DNA from: Tenrec ecaudatus
Lineage: Eukaryota; Chordata; Mammalia; Afrosoricida; Tenrecidae
Length of the DNA stretch: 64,000 bases
NCBI RefSeq assembly: GCF_050624435.1
Contig: NC_134539.1
Location: 142,944,025 to 143,008,024 of the forward strand
Direction of reading: 5' to 3'
Part shown: piece after piece, positions 34,101-45,900 of the stretch
How the letters are laid out: the number at the start of each line of letters is the position of its first letter
Position numbering within the stretch: position 1 is the stretch's first letter
Notes under the pieces: generated by a model
What the model was told of the DNA's origin: nothing
What the model saw: only the letters and a program-made list of their open reading frames with translations
Database searches by the model: none
Translations under genes and position numbers: made by a program

Positions 34101-34994
34101 CATGGAGTTTGAGTGATGGGGTCGGTCGAGGTAGAAACTGGAGACTTGGGGCTGGAGAAGAAATGGATTAGGTCCTGACGGGCTGCCCTGGCCACGTTCT
34201 CCCACATTAACACGGGTCTGGCAGAAAAGCATTCCATGGAGCGAGGTGCCAGTAGTACTGGCTGGATGTTTGCGGCTATTGCTGACTGGGCCATGCTTCT
34301 CAGTGGTTGGGCAGTTAGGTAATGATGTCACATTCCATTTTGTGATCTTACGTGTTCATCCTCCATTTTGCCTAACACCAAATTTCACTTAACGGCCTGG
34401 TCTTTGGAACCTACCCCTGCCAAGAAGTGAGGAGCAGCTGTATTGACCACCCATAGGGCCAGGGGCAAGTCTACGGTTTTTAATCAGCGTATGGCAGGCT
34501 CAGATGTCAGCTCCCACATAAGAGGTTTGGGTGGTGTGAACTTGGATGACAGAGCTGGGGACAGATTGAGGACATGGTCAAGATGGGCTGTGGAGGGAGA
34601 CCAGTGGAGAAGAAATGCTCGCAGATAACTCAAAGGGATGTGACTGAGGCAACTGGAGGGAGAGGAAGTTTGGAACTAGAGAGGATAATGGTGAGCGATG
34701 TTTGGGTTTGGACATACAGACCATGAAGTGCCTGAGCGCTACTATCCCACCAGGTGGTCTCTGGAACTCAGAAGAAAGACCTGAAGGAGAATGTAGTTCA
34801 GGTTCTAGAGCCCTCAGCACCTGACAGTAACTGGAACCCGTCTAAGTGACGAAGCCTACAAGGAAGGCAGTGACTAGAAAGGGAGAGAGAAAGTCCGAAG
34901 GCTCTTCAGCTACCGACTACATGGTTATATTGCAGCTCCGGAACAAGTCCTACTCCGGGCAAGGCATGCTAAATGCTAATGATAGGATCTTCCC

Positions 34995-35168
34995 GCACCT
35001 GGTGCTTACACATTGGACTGCTAACCACAGGCCAACAGTTCGAACTGAACCGACCAGCTGTTCCTAGAGAGAACTATGAGGTTTTCTGCTCCTGTAAAGA
35101 TGGTCAGTTCTCCTCTGTCCTATAGGGTCACTATGAGCTGGAATGGACTCAGTGGCTGCAAGTGACGT
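34995..35168 (+). repeat. AfroSINE
   Basis: TGGACTGCTAACCACAGGCC to CACTATGAGCTGGAATGGAC. TACO1-MAP3K3 spacer. Confidence 0.8.
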
Positions 35169-36039
35169 GTACCTATGTCGCTTATGGCCACTCTAACTGG
35201 GGCAAAGACAAACAGATACATCGTTTTAAGTACTGTGCAGGAAAATAATGCAGACTACAGCGGTAGAGAACACTGGCGGGAGAAAGGCTGTTTTGGATGG
35301 AGCAGTTTGTAAAGTCTCGAGTCCTGGGAACATCTTGGGCAGACGGAAGATGAACGAGAGAGGTAGGTAAACTCACAATAGTCACTGTGGCTGGAGGACA
35401 ATGACTGAAGGAGAGAGTGGCAGGAATGAGGTCAGAGTGGGTAAGGCTGGCACCAGCTGCTGCTGGGCCTGATGGACCATGACAAGTGGGTTTGGGTTAT
35501 AGTCTCAGTGTGATGGGAAGTCATTCGAGGGTTCACGGCAAGGGAGTGACCTGACCTGCCTCACATTATACAAGGATCATCTTGGCTGCTATGTGGAGAA
35601 TCACTTGTTGGGTGGCCGGTCATCTAGTGCTGCTAAAATCCTTCCCCTCTCACTGCTTCTTCCTTGGTGGTAGGTGGCTCCCTCTTCTCTTTTTTCTTCT
35701 CTCTGCTAAGGAGATGCAGGCCATCCTAATCCTTTCATGACTGATTGCTAATCATATAAATCGCATTATGGGGAAGTGCGACATCATTAAGTGCCAACCC
35801 AATGAGAATCACGGCACAGTCACTTCACGTACAATGAGATTTCCAAAAGTTTCTTGAAAAACTCCATTACTTCTTTGTAAATAAATGGTTTTTGAAATTG
35901 TGAATTTGGTGTGGGGGTGTTACATTTCCCATGACCAACTCTGCATTCAAGAGTTCCAAGTACTCTCTATCCCCTCTCCCTGTTCTATTCCCCCCTCCAC
36001 CCCTGATTTCTCGTAAGGACCTCCATCTTCCTGTTCACC

Positions 36040-36590
36040 CAAGCCGGTACCTGTCAGCCTTCTAGTCCACTGCCTCACCCTCCCACCCTCCACTCCTAGG
36101 CAACTTCCAGCCTGTTCTCCTCGTCGTCTCCGTCTCCGTCTTGGTTTTTATCCTCATGACAGTGGTCTCACACCACACACACACACACACAATCTTTTTG
36201 TAACTGACGGACTTCCTTCAGCATAATGTTCTCCAGGCCCATCCATGTCGTCAGGTTCTTCGTGTCTCATGGCTGTTTTCTCGTGATCATAGTATTCCAT
36301 TGCATGTAAGTACCGAGGTTTCTTTTTCCCGTCTTCTACTGATGGGCATTAGGGCTGTTTCCAACTTCTTGCTGTTGTGCACAGCGCTGCAATGAGCACT
36401 CGAGTGCACATGTCTGTTTCTATTGTGCCTGCTACTTTTATTACTTCTTTAGGGTATATGTCCAGCAAAGGAGAGGAATTGCTGACTCATACGGAACAGT
36501 CCCAACATCTTTCCGTTCCATTTTCCCACGAACGTGCTGAAGATACAAGGAGAAGGCACAGTTCAACCTGATAGTGCCCAAAGAAGAAGC
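36040..36590 (+). mobile_element. Old L1 3' region fragment
   Basis: Carries phrases common to mammalian L1 3' regions, such as CAGCATAATGTTCTCCAGGC followed by CCATCCATGTCGTCAGG, and GATGGGCATTAGGGC. A (CA)n tract is at 36174-36191. Orientation is less certain than the family. Confidence 0.45.
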
Positions 36591-36702
36591 AGGGAGAGCA
36601 TGAGGAAGCTATAACTGTGGATAGGTTTGGGATACAGTTAGAATTGGAGTTGAAAAGGTATGTTGACTGGTTATACTTATGGTAGTTAGGGCCAGAGGAA
36701 AG

Positions 36703-36870
36703 AACCAGGGTGGTACAATGGCTAACTCGTTGGCTGTTACCAGAAAGGTCAGCAAATTCGCCAGCTGCTCCCCAGCCCAGGAGTCCCCGGTGGGCAGTGT
36801 CTACCCTGTCATGTTGGGTCACCCTGGGCGGGGAGTAACCGGCCAGCACACCACGGCCACAACCACAGGT
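36703..36870 (+). repeat. AfroSINE, diverged
   Basis: CAGGGTGGTACAATGGCTAAC at the tRNA-like end; the 3' end has decayed. Confidence 0.6.
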
Positions 36871-37724
36871 AGAGAGAGTCCAGAAAGATCCTGCCCAGGC
36901 TTGTACATCAACAACTGGGAAAACAGAGGAGCAGGTTTTTATTTTATGGGGTTTGGGGAGAAGAGGCAAGTTCAGAGTTCCTTGTTGAACATGCTAAAGT
37001 GGAGATGTGTTTGAGACATTCCAGAAGGTGCCGAAAAAGCCTGAGTCATTTTTAATATTTATCTTGAGGGTCAGACCTGGATCTGAGCTTGGGCAGATTG
37101 TGATCTACAGCATTGGACCGGTGCACATTCTCGATGCAGACAATGTCACCTCCCAATAAGGTGAAGATTGATTTTTAAGGAATGAGAAAATCTTTGGCAT
37201 TACAAGGGTGTGTGCCCCTGTAAAGCTCAACCTAACAATGTCTTATCCTTTAGTATTTATCTTATTAGACCGTAAACCAGTGACTCCCCCTCCCCCCACT
37301 TTGGGAAAGGTTGGGAGAACAAAAATGAAAAAGTGGTTGGGCTGCATCAGCCTAGGGCAGGAACACAGTGACGGGGTGTCAGGCCCCAGATGAATCCTGG
37401 CTTCATGCTCACCGTAACCGCTGAGCTCATTTTCGCCATGTAAATGCCTGTAGGATGTCTTCCCTCAAAACGTTAACAGGATTCCATGGGATGAATATAT
37501 GGCTGACATATTTCCGTTCTCTCCCTTTTACGCTATCACTCCTTCCCAGAAAAGAACTTATTATAGTGAAGGGACTACACTAGACTAGGGATCTGAAGTG
37601 GGGAGATGACCGGCATCAGCTTGTTGGGAGGAAAAGCCGCAGGAGGAGGTGACTGATTGTGTGTGAGAGAGAAGAGAGGGGCCAGGGTGATTCTAAAGGA
37701 TATGACACTCAGGGTGAAAACCTA

Positions 37725-37780
37725 ACAAACAAATTCACTGCTTTCGAGTCAGTTCTGACCCATAGAGTAAAATCACCACT
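37725..37780 (-). repeat. AfroSINE fragment (3' end only)
   Basis: CACTGCTTTCGAGTCAGTTC TGACCCATAG remains; the rest of the unit is absent. Confidence 0.6.
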
Positions 37781-38149
37781 ATAGAAGTTCTTAGCTGGCA
37801 ACGGAAAGGCGGCCAACGGAGATTATTCTGGTATCCGACTCAGGTTACACGGGGAAAGGGCCATGGGGAGGAAGCCTGTATTACAGTGGATTTGGAAGCT
37901 GGATATCTGGGCATATAAAATGTTGAATGGGGAATGAGGATTGGCAAAATTAATTCTGCTCGATCTTCATTTTGAAATACACAATACAATAATTTTTTCT
38001 CATGGTACTTATCTAGGTAGGAAGTTGATTTTAAAAAATCCTCTAGGGTGATAAATACCTATCTTTAAAACGTGTTTTCTACAAAGATCTTGTGTTGCTT
38101 TTACATGAAGGAAAAAAGTATTTTCTGAAAGAACTGGCTTTGCCCCTTA

Positions 38150-39950
38150 CTGGTTGCGCCCCGGCCAGGGCCAGCAGGGACTCAGATTCCCAAGCACCCA
38201 CATTCCAGCGCTACCCCAGGGTAGCCGAAGGGTGTGGCCCCAGAGGTTTGGAACCCGGGACCAGGAGCGATGCTGGCGAGGCCGGCCCCGCCGGCGGGCA
38301 AGCGCAGCATCTGGACCAGAGGACAAACTGGGGGACCCGGCAGCAAGGGTGGCCACACGCCGGGAGGCGCTCCGAGCCAGAAACCTCCCCGCTAGTTCCG
38401 CGCCGCGTGCCGGGCACTGGGAGGGGAGGGGAGGGAAAGGGCGGGGCGCCGGCCTCCAAACCCGCGGAGACTCGGGAGGATCTGGAAGGCGGAAGACCCG
38501 TGGGCCCCTCCAACTGCCTTCCCCAAGTCCCGGCCTCCAAGCAGCCGGCGGGGAACCGCGCCAGCCCGCGCGTCCGCCGAGCCGTCAGCGACTGACCGGA
38601 GGTGGGGATGTGGGCGGAGCCCCACGCCCGAGCCGTGATTGGAGCACCAGCACCGCCCGGAGCCCGGGAGAGGGATGCTCCGAGGCGGGCGCTTCGAGCC
38701 CGCTCCGTGATTGGCTCACGGCGAAAGGATTCGGGCGCTGTCTCAATGATTGACAAGGGAGGGACGTCCGAGGAAACCGCCTTGGCTTCGCCCATTGGCA
38801 TCTTGCGAGAGTAGGCGGGATTAGTTCGTCGTGTGGCGCTGATGATTAGCTGGCGGGTGAGAAGTGAGGGGGCTGGGGGGAGCTCGGAGGGGCGGGGACG
38901 GAGCGCGGGACGCCCTCCTAGTGATTGGGTAGTGAAGCGAGGAGGGCGGTGCGACGGCCCAGCGGCTGCCTGGGATTGGCCAGCGCTGGAGAGAGTGACA
39001 GGCGGGGGGCAAGCTGCGTGACCAGCGGTTTGTTTTTCGGAGCGTTCCTGAGGTGGAGAACGGTGGCCGGACTGAGCGACTGCGGGACCGAGGGACGGGC
39101 AGGCGGGCGAGCCGAGCCGAGGAGCGCCGGGGATGTAGCAGGCCGCCCTGCCCATGCCACAGCGCCCGGCCGCGGGCGGAGCCGGAGCCGGAGCCTGGGC
39201 AGGCGGCGGGGGCCCCGAGCGCAGCCCGCGCCCCCCGCGCGGAGCCAGGCCCGCCGCCGTCCCCGCCGCCCGGGCCCCCGGCATGCAGCCCCGGCTGCGG
39301 AGGTGACATTCCCGGGTCCGAGCCGCCGCCGCCATCGCCACCATGGGTGAGTGTCGCCACCGCCCCGGCCTGTGCCCGCGCTGCTCCGCGTCGCCCCGCC
39401 CCACCCGCCCCGGGGGGAGGAGGACCCCGGCCGCGGCCTGACAGGCATGGACCGCCGGCCGCCCCCCAGTTCTCGGGTTCGCAGATCCCGGGCCCCCGGC
39501 GGGGCTTCCAGCGGCTGGACCCGCCCGAGCCCACTTGGCCGCACTGTGCCCTTCCGGGCCGCGCGGCGGGCGCATCCCGGGGAAGGGCGGCGGGCAGCGC
39601 GGGCCCGGGCGAGCCGGAGCGCGAGCCCGAGGGTGGGGGAGCGGGGCGCAGTGTGGGCCCCGGCTGGAGGCTGGTGCAGGCCCAGCTGCTGTTGTGTCTT
39701 TTCCTTGATTTGCTTTTTTTTCCCCTGCCTGTGTCATTTCCTTCCCTTTGCTGCTCACACAGGCTGGCCTGCGGGCGCTCCCGGGGCTTGCTCGGGAGCC
39801 CAGAGCCCGGAGCTGGGAGCCAGGCCGGGCGGGCGGGCGGGCGGGAGCCGCGCGTGCAGCACGCCGCTCGCGGGAGGCTCGCGACGGCTCGGCCGCTGCC
39901 ACTAGAACTCCGCTCTGGCTCTCCGCAGAGGTCCCCCCCCCCTTCTTATC
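38150..39950 (+). promoter_or_regulatory. MAP3K3: MAP3K3 CpG-island promoter, 5' UTR and exon 1
   Basis: About 1.8 kb of very GC- and CpG-rich DNA spanning the MAP3K3 start. No TATA box is evident; GC boxes (GGGCGG-like) are frequent. The long ORFs readable here on both strands come from the low stop-codon density of GC-rich DNA and are not genes. The transcription start is not fixed by the sequence; the segment just before 39343 is the likely 5' UTR. Confidence 0.75.
38638..38979 (-). promoter_or_regulatory. Cluster of five inverted CCAAT boxes (NF-Y type)
   Basis: ATTGG occurs at 38638, 38710, 38794, 38924 and 38975. Most copies sit in GTGATTGG or GGGATTGG, the usual NF-Y flank, and a degenerate ATTGA lies at 38749. 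Spacings are 72, 84, 130 and 51 bp. NF-Y binding is inferred from the motif. Confidence 0.6.
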
Positions 39951-42900
39951 TTGCGATATCCCTGAAATTATGTAACTTCGGGAAGAGCCAGACAATCACG
40001 GCACAGAAGAATCTCCATGAGATGCTTGCCCTTTTTATCAATACTTGCAGGTTCTGCGGTGAAGATGTAATCCAAGAAAGGAAAAATAAAACCAAAAACA
40101 ACTTATCCTGTCTGCCGCATACAGAATTTGAGACCGAATTTCATAGCTTTTCTGGCAACTTGGCAAGGGACTTTCAGCGTAGCTTAGGAAGCAAATGGTA
40201 CATTAGGTCCTGCGTCCGCAGACTTGGCTAACATTGGAATCACCTTGGGATCTGGTGAAACTGCAGATTCTTGGGCTCAGTTTGCCATCTAGGAATCCGA
40301 ATCTCCCGTAGGAGGAGCCAAGGTATCTACAGTTTCATCAGCTCCCCAGGTGATTCCAGTGATCAGCCAAGTTTGGGAATCTGGACTTTCCCTGGACCTG
40401 GATTCCCTTGTTGGGGCAGTTTGGGATGCTGTTGCCTACCCAAACCAACCTCACTGTCCTCCAGTCGGCCAATGCCGACTCAGCGACCCCACTGGACAGG
40501 GTGGCTGGGACTGCCTCAGTGAGTTTCTGAGAATGTGACTCTTTACAGGAGTAGAAAGCTCCCTCTTTCTGCAGCGGAGTGACTGGTGGTGTCGAACTGC
40601 TGACTCTGGCCGTTAGCAGCCCAACCTGTGATCACCACGCCACCAGAGCTCCCACTGGTGCCTGCTGTCACAAGTTTTTCAGAATATTTGGGCAAAGCCG
40701 CTTATTGCTTCTGAGAAGAGGGAGCGTTAACATTGGCTTTGTCTCATGGCAAAATCAAGTCAACTTTTGTCGGCGCTTAAGTCACTTTGGCCAGATGGTC
40801 TTTTGTGGGTCATCTCTGCACTGCCTGTGACTGACTGCCTCGCCTTGTGCTACCTCGTCTGTCCCCCCGACATCCAGGAAGGGTTTGTTCATTTGCTAGC
40901 TTTACCATTTCCTTCCCAGGCTTTACTTCCGAGATACTTGTTCTTCTGGGGCAAGGTCTCTGCGAGGAGCAGGCATAGAAGGCCTGGTATTCAAGGAAAT
41001 AACTCAGCAAATATTTACGGTCAATAAGGGCACAGAATTCTTGTCTCCTCCACAGGCTGGGAACATTTAGCTGGTGTTAGGGAATTTGGTGATTGAACCA
41101 AGTGTCTGAAATAATTTGTGAGTCTGTGCCTGGGCTCTCCCAGAGTTGGAATCGACCCCACCGCCTCTGAGGACAACGTGGGGAGGGAAGTTCTAAGGAA
41201 GTCTTCCTCTCTTACCTGTGAAGGCAGCCTTCAGTCCCAAGGGGGGAGTGGGTGCACTGGTGTGGCTGCAGACCTCCCACCCCCATCTTCCTGACTGCTA
41301 GAGTGGCTGGCTTCATGTCACTGTCTGCCATGACAGATGCGAGCGTGCTTCCACATCTCTGGACGTTTCCAAAAAGTTGAGGTGCGAGAGCATGTGAAGA
41401 AGACAGTAAGGAGCTGTGTGGTAGGGTCCTGCTCCCTGAAGAAAAAGGGACTAGGAGCAAAGTGTCTGCCCATTTGCCCCCATGCCAAGTTTTCATGGAG
41501 ACACAGGCAGGGAGAGAGGACTATCGCTTGCCTGCCGGTGACTACGGCCTCTTGGGCAAGCTAGTTTAAGAACCATTGCGCCAGCTTCCTTCACTGCTTA
41601 CTCCCCTCCTCTTTCTTTCTGGTAGATATCCTTGACACATGGTCAGAGCTGGTCCTGGACTCTCCCAGACACCTGGCTCTCTCTCATTGATTTGTAATGA
41701 GGGCTCAGCAAGGATATTTGTATGTAGCGACACACACACTCTTAAATTCTGTTTTCATTCTGGGAATATAAATGATAGACGTTACCCCTCAGGAACATTA
41801 ATGGGAGTAGCAATACCTTGAGGGTTGGTGGAAGGTAGGGGGAGAAAGGGAACTGATCGCAATGATGGATGTATTAACTCACACACACACACACACACAC
41901 ACACATCAGAGTGACAAACAATAGAAACACATGGGTGAAGGGAGACAGCGGATGGTGTAAGATATGAAAATAATAATTTATAATTTATCAAGGGTTCATG
42001 AAGGTGGGAGGGGTAAAAAACGAGGAGCTGTTACCAAGGGCTCAACTAGAAAGAAAATGTTTTGAAAAAGGATGATGGTTACATATGTACAGATGTGCTT
42101 GACACAATGGATGGATGGACTGATAAGAGCTGTAAGAGCCCCCAATAAAATGATTTATTGAAATAAAAAAAATGACAAGTCAAAATCCTGGGTGAGTTAG
42201 TTACTATCTTAAGTATGCTTTTGTTCATACTATAGTTCTAGTGAACAAGCTCTGGTAGCACAGTGGTTAAAGCGTTCCGCTGCTAATGAAAAAGTTGGTG
42301 GTTAAAATCCGCGAGCTGCTCTATGGGAGAAAGATGTGGCGATCGGTGTCTGTGAAAGATTACAGCCTTGGAAAGCACAGGGCAGTTGTATTCATTGGTG
42401 GGGTCTCTGTGAGTCAGAATAGGCTTGCTTGGCTTTGTATTTTTTGATCTAGTTCTAAATAAACTCCAGGGTTGCTCAGACAGAAGCAGACTTAATATTT
42501 TTGGTATATTTGCTAAACTCCCGTGAGGAAAGGACTGAAACAAATTTTGCTCCCTACCCTGCAGGATCTTTGGCTAAAGCAGTCATGTTTTCCTGCACTG
42601 TTCTAAGCCTTGAGCTCAACCCAGTTTGACAACTCGGGTTTGTAATTAAAACAGGTCAGATTTTATATTGGCTGTTAGCCCCAGTAAATTTCTAGTGGAA
42701 ACTACAATTATCCTTATTAAATAATGAGAAATAATTCTTTTTGGCTTGGACGCTATATGGCTGGTTTAAAAGTTGGGAGTGGCTGGTCATTTTGTCTTGA
42801 TCACTTTAGAATCTCCCTCAGCTTTAGTAATCAGAGTGGCAAGTGTTATTAATTACATGGAGACTAATTTACTTGTGCTTGGACTTTTTACATGTGCAAT

Positions 42901-45900
42901 CTGGACCGCCTTAAGAAATGTTAGTGGGGGTAAAAGGTAACAGTGTGAAACACATGACAGGAAACATAACTAAGCGGCGGGATTATGGATGTCTAGGCCT
43001 GGCCTGATACTTCAGTCTTAAATTGGAGTCAGTGCGACCTCTGTGGAACTGTTGGAGTGCCCACTTAGACCAGTCTCAGTTCAGTTAATCTAGAACAGCG
43101 GCTTACAACCTGGGTCGCAACCCCCTTGGGGGTCGAATGACCCTTTCACAGGGGTCGCCAGATTCATAACAGTAGCAAAATGACAGTTATGAAGTAGCAA
43201 CGAAAATAATGTTATGGTTGAGGGGTCACCCCAGCATGAGGAACTGTATGTATTAAGGGGTCGCGGCCTTAGGAAGGTTGAGAATGAGAACCACTGTTCC
43301 AGAAGCTCCAGCTGGTCTGTTACAGAAACTGAGTAGTTGGTAACTGTTTTGATTGAAACTTGGACCACAGTTTAATAAGCCAACATAGTTAAACCATGAC
43401 TCGATTTCTGATAGTTCTTGAAAATGACAGGTGGATTTTAAAATGGCATTCTCGGCATTTGTACAAAGTCCGTAGGCAGCCGACTGACTGGTGGGCGGGG
43501 AAGACGCAGACGGTAAGGAGCTGTTCCCCAGTTTGAGCTTGTGTAAGCGATCCCTGAGCCCTTGTCCATTTACTGCATGCCTCCTGTGCCTGGCACAGTG
43601 TGGGTGAGCCCGACGCTTGTGTTTTCCAGCCCTGAGGGGTTGCGTTCAAGTGAGGTGAACTTGACGCCGTGGGGTCTTTAGGTGTGCATTTGTCAGAAGT
43701 GCGTCAAGGGGCACAGGAGGGAGCGGTAAGCTCGCTAGTTGTGGGGTCCACAACTTACAGTTCCAGTCCTTTAGGCTAATTCCATTAGTATTAAAATAGA
43801 GGCGGAGTACACTCATTCTTAGGAGGAAGAAATGGCTTGCTTTGAAATGAGTTTGTTTGTCTGTCTGCTTTAGATGTTGCATCATCGATTAGTAATACTG
43901 AATGCCTAATGCACCCTAGAAACAGCAACAATTTGAGAAGGAGGCTCCAGAATTGGACTTTGAGATGTAGAAAAAGATACCACCAGGTCCCCGAAGGAGA
44001 AAGCTTCTTGTGATCGGGCTTTATTGTGTGGTCACACTTGCTGTCGACAGCTGTTTGCACAGATGTGGACAAGGAGGAGGCAAGGGAATACCATCTGACT
44101 CAGGTGCACTCAGAAGCCCCGGGGAAGCATGGAAATTCATGTACACGCAGAATTAAAAGATAACTTTTTGAAGAGCCCTCTTATACAGGAAAGCGTGACT
44201 GGCATAGTAATCACACAAGGCAACATTGTTTATCAATGGGAAGTGCTGTAGACCCTGCTTTTAGATAGAGTGACTTCCCGCTGCAGCTACGGTGCAGGAG
44301 TTGCCTGGCAGCCCCCACGCCATGGGTCAAGAGTATCCGGAGAAGAAATCTTTGCAGCTGGATTAGTATGGGCCACCGTCGGCTTCAAACTCCTGAGAGC
44401 TTCCATTTCTAGAAGCCTGAACCCGGAGCCTTTTTCCACGGATGCCCTGTTTTCTGCTGTCTGTGACTGCCCCTGCCTCCCGCCCCAGCTCCTCAGTCTC
44501 ATCCAGAGCGTCCGTCTTCCTCTTTGTGCGCCTTCCTAGCATTAGTGGACAGTCCGCCCCATACTCAGGAAATCTTGTTGAGGTTTATAACACCCTTTCC
44601 CCGGGCCTCAAACTCACAAACGGATTGTTAGTTTTCACCACCTCCAATTTTCTTTCTTTTTTAAAGAGTTTCCCGCTTCTCGATTCTCCTTAAACACTTG
44701 CTCTGCCGCTACCACCCTATTGGGTCTGTCTTAGCCGACTCTCCTAATACAAATAAAATCTAATGAAGATCCAAGAACAGAAGCAAGGATGAGGTTAGGT
44801 TACGTGATGTCTAGCAGTTCACCAAGGACAATGGTAGCCAGCGTGTTTGTTTAAGCATTCCTGAGTGCTGATTCTAAATCATAGGGACCCTCAGCTGCCT
44901 CCGGGCTTTCATGACTGACTCTTCACGGGAGCAGGTTGCCAGGTCTATGCCCCACAAGCAGCTGGTTGACTCCAGCCTAACCCTTTCTTTCACTAGCAGC
45001 AGAGTACCTACTCATTGTGCCGTCTGGGCTCACCTTACTAAGTGCTAGGGACTGTGAAAACGGCCTTCAGTTGTTAGTTTTTTTCCTTTAAATTCTTACA
45101 ACTGAAATGTTGCTCAAATGACTTTTTTTACAGATGGGAAAATTAAGGTGTAGGAAGAACAAGTGTTTTGCTTAAGTCTCCCAGCTAGTACATAATTTGA
45201 CTTAGGACTTAAGCCCAGGACTTCCTGGCTCTAAAACCAAACCAAACTCAAAGGCCTGTTATTTTCTTGAAAAAGTTTTTGTTTGTTACTTTTAAGGAAT
45301 GTTACTGAAAGAGTGCTGGTGATTTAGTGAAAATCTCAATTCAGGAAGAAATCCCTAAAAGAGCTGCTTGATTTACTTCCTATCTTTACGCATGTTCTCA
45401 ATCTGAAGTATCAGTTTAAGAATTTGTCTGCCTGTAGCAGTATATTCTACTTGGGCACGAAATCAGATTCTCTTAACTCTGGTTCACTTGTGTTAGTTGT
45501 CTCTGACTTCAGGAGACACGCTGAACCATTCCTCTAGTGTGTTCTAAGTGCTGAAAGTACCAAACAAGCTTACCCATTAAGTAATGCCAGGAATTGGTTG
45601 GCTTCCTGGAAGCATAATTTGTCAACCTGATAAACCAGCTCTTATAATAGCATCATCTTCTCCAAAATTAGAAATAGCTTTTCCAATCACGCTTATCCAT
45701 TTGATTCGGAAGGTGTGTGTATGTGTATATGTTTTAATAACAGACTTCAGATAACAATCGAAACCCTCAATTCTAAGGCTGGTGATCCTGAAAATTCTGC
45801 ATTTTCATTGGTTATTCCTTAGAAAACACCTACCTAGTTATAATCTTTACAGTGATCTGTTTTACTGTATTATACTTTATAATGTAGATCAGCCAATTTC

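Larger units (their letters stand above)
35169..38149. other. TACO1-MAP3K3 spacer, remainder
   Basis: Besides the listed SINEs and the L1 piece, 35400-35590 looks like an ancient decayed mammalian repeat. No gene seen. Confidence 0.4.

Noticed and set aside
38211-39995. A 594-codon ORF on the minus strand, and a 392-codon ORF on the plus strand from 39053, at the MAP3K3 start
   Set aside because: Both come from the CpG island, where stop codons are rare; the composition is Pro/Arg/Gly/Ala-rich in every frame, no protein family is visible, and the plus-strand ORF runs through the MAP3K3 exon 1 donor.
41879-41905. (CA)n and other microsatellites as possible CRISPR-like or regulatory arrays
   Set aside because: They are simple dinucleotide tracts without spacers; the genome is mammalian and no CRISPR array is expected or seen.
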